DNA from: Streptomyces sp. CNQ-509
GTDB lineage: Bacteria > Actinomycetota > Actinomycetes > Streptomycetales > Streptomycetaceae
Reading direction: 5' to 3'
Assembly: GCF_001011035.1 (NCBI RefSeq)
Contig: NZ_CP011492.1
Location: 372,001-436,000, forward strand
DNA: 64,000 nt
Numbering within the stretch: the stretch's first letter is position 1; each line of letters starts with the position of its first letter. Made by a program: the position numbers and the translations under genes. This document shows positions 56,470 to 64,000 of this stretch, piece after piece. Below the pieces are notes generated by a model. That model did not search any database and was not told the DNA's origin. It saw only the letters and a list, made by a program, of their open reading frames with translations.

Positions 56470-57192
56470 TCAGTTGCCGGCGACCCGCAGTGAGGACCGT
56501 ACGAGGGTCGTGTGCAGCCGCGCGGACAGCTCGATCAGCCGTTCGGCGGTGGATTCCGCGTGGGCCCGCGTCTGCGGGCTGCGGTGCCGCCGCAGCGGGC
56601 CGATGACCTGTTCGACGAGGCCGGCCTCGCGGTCCGCGGCGGCCTTGAGGCCGCGCAGGTGGCGCGCCTGCACCCCGTAGCTCCCCAGCTCGGCCACCAG
56701 GCGGGCGACCGCGGCCGCGTCCGCGTCGTAGAGCCCGTCGGCGTCCGGGGCGACCAGACCGAATTCTTCCCAGGACGCCAGCTCGTCCTCGCCGACGGCG
56801 GCGGTGCGCAGCAGCGTCTCCCGGTCGATACGGGGATCGTGCGGGGCCTCCGCGACGGCGGAGGCCCCGGTCCCGGCGCCGGCCACGGGGTCGGCATCCA
56901 ACTGCTCACGGATGACCTTGAGCGGCAGGTAGTGATCCCGCTGCATGCGCAGGATCCGGGCCAGCCGCTCGATGTCCGCGGCGCCGAACTTGCGATAGCC
57001 GCCCGGCGAGCGCTGCGGCTCCACCAGGCCCTCCGACTCCAGGAAGCGGATCTTGGAGATGGTGACCTCGGGAAACTCCTCGCGGAGCACGGCGAGGACG
57101 CCCCCGATGCTCAAGTGCCGGTCGCGCGCCCGGCGTCGGTCCGGCCGGTCCGCTTCCGGAGCGGCGGTGCCGCCCCTCGGGGTGTCGCCCAT
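56470..57192 (-). CDS. ftsR: MerR-family cell-division regulator FtsR
   Basis: A 240-residue MerR regulator orthologous by content and position to FtsR, which activates ftsZ in Corynebacterium glutamicum (Rv1828 in mycobacteria). The winged helix at about 27-95 has HLSIGGVLAVLREEFPEVTI, SKIRFLESEGLVEPQR and GYRKFGAADIERL. It directly follows the FHA gene, 33 bp away, as garA and Rv1828 do in mycobacteria. The link to ftsZ in this organism is inferred from orthology. Confidence 0.9.
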   Translation of the reverse strand: MGDTPRGGTAAPEADRPDRRRARDRHLSIGGVLAVLREEFPEVTISKIRFLESEGLVEPQRSPGGYRKFGAADIERLARILRMQRDHYLPLKVIREQLDADPVAGAGTGASAVAEAPHDPRIDRETLLRTAAVGEDELASWEEFGLVAPDADGLYDADAAAVARLVAELGSYGVQARHLRGLKAAADREAGLVEQVIGPLRRHRSPQTRAHAESTAERLIELSARLHTTLVRSSLRVAGN

Positions 57193-57225
57193 CGCTTCCG
57201 TCCCGTGGTCGTGTGCTCCCCGCCG

Positions 57226-58050
57226 TCAGGCGGCGCGCCGACTGGCGAAGAACACCAGCCGGAACTTTCCGATCTGCACCTCGTCCCCGCTGGTCAGCTC
57301 GAATTCGTCGATCCGCTCGCGGTTGACGTACGTGCCGTTGAGACTGCCGACGTCGGCGACCGAGAACCGGCCGTCAGGGGTCCGGCGGAACTCCACGTGC
57401 CGCCGGGAGACCGTGACGTCGTCCAGGAAGATGTCGCTCTGCGGGTGGCGCCCGACGGTGGTCAGCTCGCTGTCCAGCAGGAAGCGCGCCCCGGAGTTGG
57501 GGCCGCGGCGGACGACGAGCAGCGCGGAGCCGGGCGGCAGCGCGTCGACGGCCGCCTGCGCCTCGGGCGACAGCGGCGGCAGCGTCTGCCCGCCGCTGGC
57601 GACCTCGGCCTCGTATGCCTCGATGCCCGAGATGGAGATCGTGGTGGTGGTCTCCGAGGGACGCTCGGCCACACCGGCCCGCAGCGGGGCGCCGCAGTTG
57701 GAGCAGAACCGGCTCGCTTGGGCGTTCCGGGCCCCGCACCTGTTGCATACCGGCAGGTCCATGGACTGTGCCTCCTGCTGCGGAGCGCCCGCAGCGGCGT
57801 CGGGCGGATGCGAGCCGGGGGCGAACCCTCCACCCGCACTTGAGGTTGACGGTTCCCCGAAACCTATGCGGCCCGACGCGGCAGGGTCAACATAAGACTC
57901 GCCCTGACCACCCGAAATGTCGCCGGGCGGCGGAGGCGCCTGATCCCGGTACAAGGCGCGCTCGCCGGCCTCGCCGCCCTGGGACGCGGCGCGGTGCCGG
58001 CCCGGCCGATCCGCCGAGCCCCTCCCGAACAACTTAGCGAACAACTTCAC
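57226..58050 (-). CDS. GarA/OdhI-like FHA protein with N-terminal zinc ribbon
   Basis: A 274-residue FHA-domain protein. The C-terminal FHA domain (about 180-270) has VGRHPQSDI, SRRHVEF and NGTYVN, the phosphothreonine-binding residues. Just before it ETTTTIS (about 131-137) matches the phosphorylation site of GarA/OdhI, which controls 2-oxoglutarate dehydrogenase and glutamate metabolism. A zinc ribbon, CNRCG and CSNCG, precedes that at about 101-122, and the first 95 residues are disordered; mycobacterial GarA lacks both. GTG start. Kinase and partner are inferred. Confidence 0.88.
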   Translation of the reverse strand: MKLFAKLFGRGSADRPGRHRAASQGGEAGERALYRDQAPPPPGDISGGQGESYVDPAASGRIGFGEPSTSSAGGGFAPGSHPPDAAAGAPQQEAQSMDLPVCNRCGARNAQASRFCSNCGAPLRAGVAERPSETTTTISISGIEAYEAEVASGGQTLPPLSPEAQAAVDALPPGSALLVVRRGPNSGARFLLDSELTTVGRHPQSDIFLDDVTVSRRHVEFRRTPDGRFSVADVGSLNGTYVNRERIDEFELTSGDEVQIGKFRLVFFASRRAA

Positions 58051-58122
58051 GGGCGATTTCCCCTTGACCGTCGGACAGGCCCGTGTACGAGCAGGTCACT
58101 CGACACGCGCATCAGCGGCACC

Positions 58123-58141
58123 GGACATTCACTGAACGTCC
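58123..58141. promoter_or_regulatory. Imperfect 19-bp dyad upstream of the FHA gene
   Basis: GGACATTCACTGAACGTCC, 16 of 19 positions self-complementary, 73 bases upstream of the FHA start within a 156-bp gap that separates the FHA gene from the DUF881 operon. Candidate operator. Confidence 0.4.
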
Positions 58142-58206
58142 ACAACCCCCGGACAGTTTCCCCTACGCGACCGCAGCCGATGCGTCGACCCCCCGTAACC
58201 TTGAGG

Positions 58207-59403
58207 TCACGACGACGACCGAGCGTAGTCAGGCCGCTTCTCCCGCCGCAAGGCGTCCACGAGGACCGTGTCCCGGGGCTCGATGGACACCGTAGCCTGC
58301 TCCTCCTCCATGGTCTGAACCACCCCACCGGGGATGTTCAGCGCGGGCTCCAGATCCTCGGCCCGGCCGATCACGCGGAAGACGTACGGCTGGGAGACCC
58401 GGCGGCCGTCGATCTCCACGTCGCTCTCGCCGGCGTCCGCGAAGTGCGTGCCCGCGACCACGCGTACGCCGTTGATCTGGATCGCCTCCGCGCCGGCCGC
58501 GCGCAGCTCCTGGATCGTGTCCAGCAGCATGTCCGCCTCGACGGCGCCCTCGGGGCCGCGGACGGTGATCTCGATGCCGGGGCCCTCGGCGGCGACCGTG
58601 CCGGCCAGCACGCCGAGCTGGCGCTCCTTGGCCTCGGTCTGGCGGCGCGCCTCCTCCGCCTGGTCGGAGCTGTTCTCCAGCTCCGCCTTCTGGTCCTCCA
58701 GCCGCTCCCGCTCGTCTTCGAGGCGCTGGGTGCGGTCGTCCAGCTCGTCGAGGATCCGTACCAGGTCCTCCTGGCGGGCGCCGCGCAGCGCGCTGGACTC
58801 TCCTGTGGAGCGGACCTGGATGGCCAGGCCCAGGCCGAGGACGAACAGCAGCAGGGCGACGATCAGTTGCGAGCGGGTCAGCCGGAGCGGCCACACGGCG
58901 TCGACCAGGCGGCGCCGGCCGGCGCCCAGCTCCGGCTCGGGCGGGGAGGACGGCTCGGGAGGCGCGGAGCGCTCGGCGGGCGCGGTGCGCTCGGGCGGCG
59001 CAGGAGGGCCGGGGAGCTGCGGCGCGGGTGGCCGCCGCTGCATGGGCGGACGCTGCTGCGGCGCCGGGGGGCGCGGCTGCCCGGGAGGCTGCTGCTGACC
59101 CGGAGGCTGCTGCGCCCGGGGCTTCCGGGGCGGCTGCTGGGCCGGCGGCCGCTGTACGGGCGGCTGCGGCCCCTCGGACCTCTGCTGCGGCGGCTCCGGC
59201 CGCTGCGGTGGCGGCTTGCGCGGCGGCTGGTCGCGCGGGTGGCGCGGCGGCGGGTGCTCGCGCGAGGCGTGCCGCGGCGGCTGGTGCCGGGGCGCGGGCG
59301 GGCGCGGCGGTGTGGGCGGTACGCCCGGCGTGCCCTGCGGGTACGCGGCGGGCGGGTCGCCCGGGCGCGGGGACTTCGGCGGAGTCTCGTCGGACACGGG
59401 CAT
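58207..59403 (-). CDS. DUF881 membrane protein, Pro-rich
   Basis: A 398-residue bitopic protein. A Pro/Arg/Gln-rich cytoplasmic tail of about 165 residues, low in complexity, precedes one membrane segment (SQLIVALLLFVLGLGLAIQV) and an outer DUF881 domain with a coiled-coil-like start (DRTQRLEDERERLEDQ). The ATG overlaps the stop of the small basic protein gene. DUF881 and small basic protein form a conserved cluster linked to envelope or division functions in Firmicutes and Actinobacteria. Confidence 0.87.
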   Translation of the reverse strand: MPVSDETPPKSPRPGDPPAAYPQGTPGVPPTPPRPPAPRHQPPRHASREHPPPRHPRDQPPRKPPPQRPEPPQQRSEGPQPPVQRPPAQQPPRKPRAQQPPGQQQPPGQPRPPAPQQRPPMQRRPPAPQLPGPPAPPERTAPAERSAPPEPSSPPEPELGAGRRRLVDAVWPLRLTRSQLIVALLLFVLGLGLAIQVRSTGESSALRGARQEDLVRILDELDDRTQRLEDERERLEDQKAELENSSDQAEEARRQTEAKERQLGVLAGTVAAEGPGIEITVRGPEGAVEADMLLDTIQELRAAGAEAIQINGVRVVAGTHFADAGESDVEIDGRRVSQPYVFRVIGRAEDLEPALNIPGGVVQTMEEEQATVSIEPRDTVLVDALRREKRPDYARSSS

Positions 59404-59735
59404 CACGCCTGGAAGACGTGCCGCCGGATGGCGGCGGCGTTGGAGAAGATCCGGATTCCGAGGACGACCACGACGCCCGTGGAGAGCTGCGCGCCGACGC
59501 CCAGCTTGTCGCCGAGGAAGACGATCAGCGCGGCCACGACGACGTTCGACAGGAACGACACCACGAAGACCTTGTCGTCGAAGATCCCGTCGAGCATGGC
59601 CCGCAGCGCTCCGAAGACCGCGTCGAGCGCGGCGACGACGGCGATGGGCAGGTACGGCTCCAGGCCCGCCGGCACCACGGGCTGGACCACGAGGCCCATG
59701 ACGATGCCCGCGACAAGGCCCAGTACGGCGATCAC
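59403..59735 (-). CDS. sbp: Small basic protein (DUF1290)
   Basis: A 110-residue membrane protein with three hydrophobic segments, matching DUF1290/Sbp: MIAVLGLVAGIVMGLVVQP, PYLPIAVVAALDAVFGALRA. The GTG start overlaps the stop of the upstream DUF881 gene as GTGA, and its own stop overlaps the next start, so all three are coupled. In Bacillus subtilis sbp sits next to ftsA/ftsZ. Confidence 0.92.
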   Translation of the reverse strand: MIAVLGLVAGIVMGLVVQPVVPAGLEPYLPIAVVAALDAVFGALRAMLDGIFDDKVFVVSFLSNVVVAALIVFLGDKLGVGAQLSTGVVVVLGIRIFSNAAAIRRHVFQA

Positions 59736-60634
59736 GAGGGGTTGTTCTCCTTCGGTTCTGCGTGGCGTAGGGACAGGCCGGTGGCGGCCGGCAGCCGGAG
59801 GTCGTCGCGTGCGGAGACCCCGGCCCTGATGCCGTAGTTGTCCCGGAGTACGTCCAGGTAGTGGCCGTCGGCGTTCTCCCGGAACCGCTCCAGGAGGGCT
59901 TCGCCGTCGCCGATGGCGAGCACCGTGTACGGCGGCGCCAGCGGGCGGTTGTCGACGAGGATGGCGTCGCCGGCCGCGCGGATCGCGGACAAGGCGGTGA
60001 GCCGGCGGCCGTTGACGGAGACGGCCTCGGCGCCGGCGAGCCAGAGGCCGTTGACGATGCGCTGCAGGTCGCGGTCGCGCACCCGGCCGTCGTCGGCGAA
60101 GCTCGTGGAGCTGCGGGGGCCGCCGGTCGCGCCGGTGCCCGCGTCGGCGGCGTCGTCCACCACGAGGCGTACGCCGGGGCCCCGGGCCTCGGCGGCGCCG
60201 GCCAGCAGCGCGAGCAGCGCCGCCTGGTCGCTGCCGTTCTCCTCCAGCGCCTCGCGCTGCCGGTCGGCCACCTCGCCGTGCAGTCGCTCGACCGCGCGGT
60301 CGAGGTCGTCCGCCGCGGCGGTCCTGTCCTCGACCCGCTCGATCAGCTCCTCGCGCTCCCGGGCGAGGTCGGGTGCCTCGATCCGCGCCTCGGCGGCTCC
60401 GACGGTGAGGACGAGGGCGGTCAGCACCAGGCCGGCGGCGAGCCAGGCCCGCCCGCGCAGGCGCTGCGGAAGCCGCTCGCCGCGCGGGCGGGCACCGTGG
60501 CGCGCGGCGGCCTCGGCGTACCCGTCGTCCAGGCTGTGATCCATCAGCCGGGTCAGCAGCGACATGGAGGCGTCCGGACGGGGGCGTGCCGGTGCGCTGC
60601 TCCGTTCGGGGGGCTGCTGCGGCATGCCGGACAT
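59732..60634 (-). CDS. DUF881 membrane protein, short tail
   Basis: A 300-residue paralogue of the DUF881 protein downstream of it. A cytoplasmic tail of about 60 residues, one membrane segment (AWLAAGLVLTALVLTVGAAE), a Glu/Arg-rich coiled coil (about 85-130) and an outer DUF881 domain with VVDDAADAG and VNGRRLTALSAIRAAGD. It begins the three-gene DUF881-sbp-DUF881 operon, 72 bp after the guanylyltransferase gene. Confidence 0.9.
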   Translation of the reverse strand: MSGMPQQPPERSSAPARPRPDASMSLLTRLMDHSLDDGYAEAAARHGARPRGERLPQRLRGRAWLAAGLVLTALVLTVGAAEARIEAPDLAREREELIERVEDRTAAADDLDRAVERLHGEVADRQREALEENGSDQAALLALLAGAAEARGPGVRLVVDDAADAGTGATGGPRSSTSFADDGRVRDRDLQRIVNGLWLAGAEAVSVNGRRLTALSAIRAAGDAILVDNRPLAPPYTVLAIGDGEALLERFRENADGHYLDVLRDNYGIRAGVSARDDLRLPAATGLSLRHAEPKENNPS

Positions 60635-60706
60635 CGTTGCACGCCGGGAGCCCCTATGGTGCCGCGACCCCTGGGTTGGGTGAACTCTCGCTCCGCTGTG
60701 CCCGCG

Positions 60707-63202
60707 TCAGTCGCCGCTCCCGTCGACGACCGCCGCCCACTCGTCGAGCAGGGCTTCGGCGGACGCCTGGTCGGGTCCCTCGGCCCACAGGTGCGTGACC
60801 GCCTCGGCGCGGTCCGGCAGCACCAGCACCCAGCGGCCGTCGGGCTCCACGACCCGTACGCCGTCGGTGGTGTCGACCTCGCGGGAGCCCGCGGCCTCCA
60901 CCACCCGGCGCATGACCATCCCCTTGACGGCCCACGGGGTCGCGAGGTCGCGGCAGAGCACGTACGCCTGCGGGATGCGGGCGTCGATCTGGCTGAGGGT
61001 GAGCTGCGTGCGTGCGACCAGGCCGGTGAGCCGGGCGAAGGCGGCCGCGCCGTCGAAGACGGAGGAGAACTCCGGGATGATGAAGCCGCCGCGGCCGTCG
61101 CCGCCGAAGACGGCGTCGTCCATCCGCGCCACCCGCGCCAGGTCGTCAGGCGAGGTCGTGGTCCACTCCACCTGGGTGCCGTGGTACGCGGCCACCTGCT
61201 CGGCGATACGCGTCGTCGTCACCGGCAACGCCACCCGGCCGCTGCGCCGTTCCGCCGCGACCAGGTCGAGCATGACCAGCAGCGCCCGGTCGTCCTCGAC
61301 GATCCGGCCCTTCTCGTCGACCAGCGAGATGCGCTCGCCGACCGGGTCGAAGCGCACGCCGAAGGCGGCCCGCGCGGAGGACACGATCTCGCCGAGGCGG
61401 ACGAGGCCGGCGCGGCGCGACTGCGGTGTCTCGGTCGGCCGGGACTCGTCCAGGCCCGGGTTGATGGTGAGCGCGTCCACGCCGAGGCGGCCGAGGAGGC
61501 TCGGGAGCACCAGGCCGGCGCTGCCGTGCGAGGCGTCCACGACGACCTTGAGGCCGGCCTCGGCGATGCCCGCGGTGTCCACGGCGCGCAGCAGGGAGCC
61601 GGTATAGGAGTCGAAGACGCTGGCGGGGAAGCTCAGGTCGCCGATCTCGCCGGGGAACGCGCGGCGGTACTCCTGGCGGGCGTAGACGCGGTCGAGCTTG
61701 CGCTGCGCGGCCTGCGAGAGGTCGGCGCCGCGCTCGTCGAGGAACATGATGTCGACGGAATCCTGTACGCCCGGGGTGGTGCGGATCATGATGCCGCCCG
61801 CGCTGCCGCGCGCGGTCTGCTGCCGGGCCACGGGCAGCGGCACGTTCTCCAGGTCCCGTACGTCTATGGCGCTGGCCTGGAGCGCGGAGATCACCGCGCG
61901 CTTGAGCGCCCGGGCGCCGCGGGAGTGGTCGCGGGCGGTGGTGACGCTGGAGCCCTTCTTCAGCGTGGTCGCGTACGCGCCCGCCAGCCGCACGGCGAGC
62001 TCGGGGGTGATCTCCACGTTGAGGATGCCGGAGACGCCGCGGGCGCCGAAGAGGTGGGCCTGACCGCGCGACTCCCAGATCACCGAGGTGTTGACGAAGG
62101 CGCCCGCTTCGATGGTCTTGAAGGGGTAGACGCGCACATTGCCCTGGATGATCGATTCTTCGCCGATCAGGCACTCGTCTCCGATGACGGCGCCGTCCTC
62201 GATCCGCGCGGCGCGCATGACGTCGGTGTTCTTGCCGATGACGCAGCCGCGGAGGTTGGTGTGGCCGCCGATGTAGACGTTGTCGTGGACGACGGCGCGG
62301 TGCAGGAACGCGCCCTGCTTGACGACGACGTTGGAGCCGAGGACCGAGTGCTCGCGGACCTCGGCGCCCTGCTCGACCTTGGCGTAGTCGCCGATGTAGA
62401 GCGGGCCGCGCAGGACGGCCTCGGGGTGCACCTCGGCGCCCTCGGCGACCCAGACGCCGGGCGAGATCTCGAAGCCGTCGAGATCGAGGTCGACCTTGCC
62501 CTCCAGCACGTCGGCCTGGGCCTTCACGTAGCTCTCATGGGTGCCGACGTCCTCCCAGTAGCCCTCCGCCACGTAGCCGTAGATGGGCTTGCCGTCCTTC
62601 ATCAACTGCGGGAAGACGTCGCCCGACCAGTCGACAGAGGTGTCGGCCTCGACGTAGTCGAAGACCTCGGGCTCCATCACGTAGATGCCGGTGTTGACGG
62701 TGTCGGAGAAGACCTGGCCCCACGTGGGCTTCTCCAGGAAGCGCTCGACCTTGCCCTCCTCGTCGACGATGGTGATGCCGAACTCCAGCGGGTTGGGGAC
62801 CCGGGTGAGGCAGACGGTGACGAGCGCGCCCTTCTCGCGGTGGAACGCGATCAGGTCGGTGAGGTCGAAGTCGGTGAGCGCGTCGCCGGAGATGACCAGG
62901 AACGAGTCGTCCTTCAGGGCCTCCTCGGCGTTCTTCACGCTGCCCGCGGTGCCCAGCGGACGGTCCTCGTTGGCGTACGTGAGCTCCATGCCGAGCTCCT
63001 CGCCGTCCCCGAAGTAGTTCCGCACCAGGGAGGCGAGGAACTGGACGGTCACCACCGTCTCCGTCAGCCCGTGGCGTTTGAGCAGCCGCAGGACGTGCTC
63101 CATGATCGGCCGGTTCACCACCGGCAGCAGGGGCTTGGGCATGCTCGCGGTCATGGGGCGCAGGCGGGTGCCTTCGCCCCCAGCCATCACGACGGCCTTC
63201 AT
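60707..63202 (-). CDS. Mannose-1-phosphate guanylyltransferase / phosphomannomutase-like fusion
   Basis: An 831-residue protein. Residues 1-235 form a nucleotidyltransferase with [11 protein letters not shown] near 8, making GDP-mannose from GTP and mannose-1-phosphate. Left-handed beta-helix repeats follow (about 255-370: [17 protein letters not shown]). The last 450 residues are phosphohexomutase-like, but the phosphoserine loop reads [10 protein letters not shown] instead of the usual TASHNP, so mutase activity is doubtful. ATG 63202 has AAGGAGGA upstream. It probably supplies GDP-mannose for glycolipids or glycoproteins, and precedes the DUF881 operon. Confidence 0.92.
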   Translation of the reverse strand: MKAVVMAGGEGTRLRPMTASMPKPLLPVVNRPIMEHVLRLLKRHGLTETVVTVQFLASLVRNYFGDGEELGMELTYANEDRPLGTAGSVKNAEEALKDDSFLVISGDALTDFDLTDLIAFHREKGALVTVCLTRVPNPLEFGITIVDEEGKVERFLEKPTWGQVFSDTVNTGIYVMEPEVFDYVEADTSVDWSGDVFPQLMKDGKPIYGYVAEGYWEDVGTHESYVKAQADVLEGKVDLDLDGFEISPGVWVAEGAEVHPEAVLRGPLYIGDYAKVEQGAEVREHSVLGSNVVVKQGAFLHRAVVHDNVYIGGHTNLRGCVIGKNTDVMRAARIEDGAVIGDECLIGEESIIQGNVRVYPFKTIEAGAFVNTSVIWESRGQAHLFGARGVSGILNVEITPELAVRLAGAYATTLKKGSSVTTARDHSRGARALKRAVISALQASAIDVRDLENVPLPVARQQTARGSAGGIMIRTTPGVQDSVDIMFLDERGADLSQAAQRKLDRVYARQEYRRAFPGEIGDLSFPASVFDSYTGSLLRAVDTAGIAEAGLKVVVDASHGSAGLVLPSLLGRLGVDALTINPGLDESRPTETPQSRRAGLVRLGEIVSSARAAFGVRFDPVGERISLVDEKGRIVEDDRALLVMLDLVAAERRSGRVALPVTTTRIAEQVAAYHGTQVEWTTTSPDDLARVARMDDAVFGGDGRGGFIIPEFSSVFDGAAAFARLTGLVARTQLTLSQIDARIPQAYVLCRDLATPWAVKGMVMRRVVEAAGSREVDTTDGVRVVEPDGRWVLVLPDRAEAVTHLWAEGPDQASAEALLDEWAAVVDGSGD

Positions 63203-63248
63203 ATCGGAAGCGTCCTCCTTGGACGTGAGACGGCGATGCGGCTGCCGC

Positions 63249-63869
63249 CTAGTCGGGGGTGGTGTCCGCGCGGGCGTCCTCTCGGATGAGACGGCGCACC
63301 TGGATGAGGTAGAGGCCGCCGGCCCACCAGTACAGCGCTGTACCCCAGCCGGCGAACGCCCATCCGAAAATAGCAGAGAGTGACGACACCCATCCACTTG
63401 CGTCACTGAGGAGGAGCAACGGGAAGGCGTACATCAGGCAGAAGGTGGCGGACTTGCCCAGGAAGTTCACCTGGGGCGGCGGGTAGCCGTGCCGGCCGAG
63501 CAGCCAGACCGCCACCCCGACGATCGCGTCGCGGGAGAGCAGCAGGATGGTGAGCCACAGCGGGAGGATCCCGCGCCAGGTCAGGCCGACGAGGGTGGCC
63601 AGGATGTAGAGCCGGTCGGCGGCCGGGTCCAGGATGCGGCCCAGGTTCGAGACCTGGTTCCAGCGCCGCGCCAGCTTGCCGTCGAGGTAGTCGCTGACGC
63701 CGCTGAAGGCGAGGATCGCCAGCGCCCAGCCGTCGGCGTTCGGGCCGCCGAACTCCGGCCAGAGGATGAGCCACAGGAAGACCGGCACCAGGACGAGCCG
63801 GGACATGCTCAGGAGATTGGGGACGGTGAAGATCCGGTCCTTCGACTCAGCCGTCTCCTGGGCCTCCAC
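63249..63869 (-). CDS. CDP-alcohol phosphatidyltransferase
   Basis: A 206-residue integral membrane enzyme. The family motif D-G-x2-A-R-x8-G-x3-D-x3-D is complete ([10 protein letters not shown] and [10 protein letters not shown] near 65-90). It transfers a CDP-linked phosphatidyl group to an alcohol, such as glycerol-3-phosphate or inositol; the mycobacterial orthologue at this position is annotated PgsA2. About five hydrophobic segments. The GTG start has GGGGAGG upstream. Exact acceptor not determinable. Confidence 0.9.
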   Translation of the reverse strand: MEAQETAESKDRIFTVPNLLSMSRLVLVPVFLWLILWPEFGGPNADGWALAILAFSGVSDYLDGKLARRWNQVSNLGRILDPAADRLYILATLVGLTWRGILPLWLTILLLSRDAIVGVAVWLLGRHGYPPPQVNFLGKSATFCLMYAFPLLLLSDASGWVSSLSAIFGWAFAGWGTALYWWAGGLYLIQVRRLIREDARADTTPD

Positions 63870-64000
63870 CCGCGTGCCTCCCCGTCCGTTCCCGCCGGTG
63901 CCGCCAGACGCGCCGACGATGCGCTCTGACCTTACCCGTCGGCGGGAACGGGCCCGCGCCCAGGCCGGTTCGGGAGGCTGGGCACCGGGCCGCGCGGGGG
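63870..64000. other. Right-edge intergenic sequence
   Basis: 131 bases upstream of the phosphatidyltransferase gene. They hold its ribosome-binding site; I see no further gene or clear regulatory repeat. Confidence 0.5.

Overview
The window is high-GC actinobacterial DNA, almost certainly from Streptomyces or a close relative. The evidence is GTG/TTG starts, Tat-dependent glycosidases, a CUT1 sugar importer with no ATPase of its own, small Streptomyces-type proteins (DUF5999, DUF5954, DUF4232), a tandem glycine riboswitch on gcvP, and the conserved actinobacterial block gcvP / MerR / bifunctional nuclease / FtsR / FHA / DUF881 / small basic protein / CDP-alcohol phosphatidyltransferase. No insertion sequence, integrase, CRISPR array, rRNA or tRNA was recognised.

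Region 1 (1-7.5 kb) is a minus-strand carbohydrate-utilisation operon: LacI regulator, sugar-binding lipoprotein, two permeases, a GH144/glycoamylase-like enzyme and a GH35-like enzyme that runs off the left edge. Two matching LacI-type operators lie before the regulator gene and before the binding-protein gene. Region 2 (7.5-11.1 kb) is decayed: an intact class A beta-lactamase faces what looks like a deletion fusion of its blaA (LysR) and blaB regulator genes, next to a penicillin-binding-protein relic and a short-chain dehydrogenase with an internal deletion. Region 3 (11.2-20.9 kb) holds two tandem GH92 alpha-mannosidase-type genes of about 1,320 residues, with a 331-bp tract differing at only two positions, and a divergent LacI regulator.

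Region 4 (21.1-29.7 kb) is a complete branched-chain-type ABC importer (two ATPases, binding protein, two permeases) with a GAF/PucR regulator at its end and a divergent acyl-CoA ligase; it reads as an uptake, CoA-activation and sensing module for an unknown carboxylate. Region 5 (29.7-49.9 kb) is mixed chromosomal content: SnoaL-like protein, DUF5954, metallo-beta-lactamase-fold and AraC pair, S9 peptidase, Rieske lipoprotein, LysR with an EamA exporter, MocR with an FMN-binding protein, a second EamA exporter, DUF4232, PadR, a chitin-type AA10 lytic polysaccharide monooxygenase behind a DasR-like site, a CPBP protease, a solute-binding/VWA protein, a GCS2-type ligase and small conserved proteins.

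Region 6 (49.9-63.9 kb) is the conserved core: riboswitch-controlled gcvP, PRC-barrel protein, dinB, a MerR regulator, bifunctional nuclease, FtsR, a GarA-like FHA protein with a zinc ribbon, two DUF881 proteins flanking the small basic protein, a mannose-1-phosphate guanylyltransferase/phosphomannomutase-like protein and a CDP-alcohol phosphatidyltransferase. The order resembles Mycobacterium tuberculosis Rv1822-Rv1832 and links central metabolism, division control and envelope precursor synthesis.

The least explained signals are a run of internal-deletion genes between 1 and 11.1 kb, the GH92 gene-conversion tract, and several short palindromes in promoter regions whose regulators are unproven.
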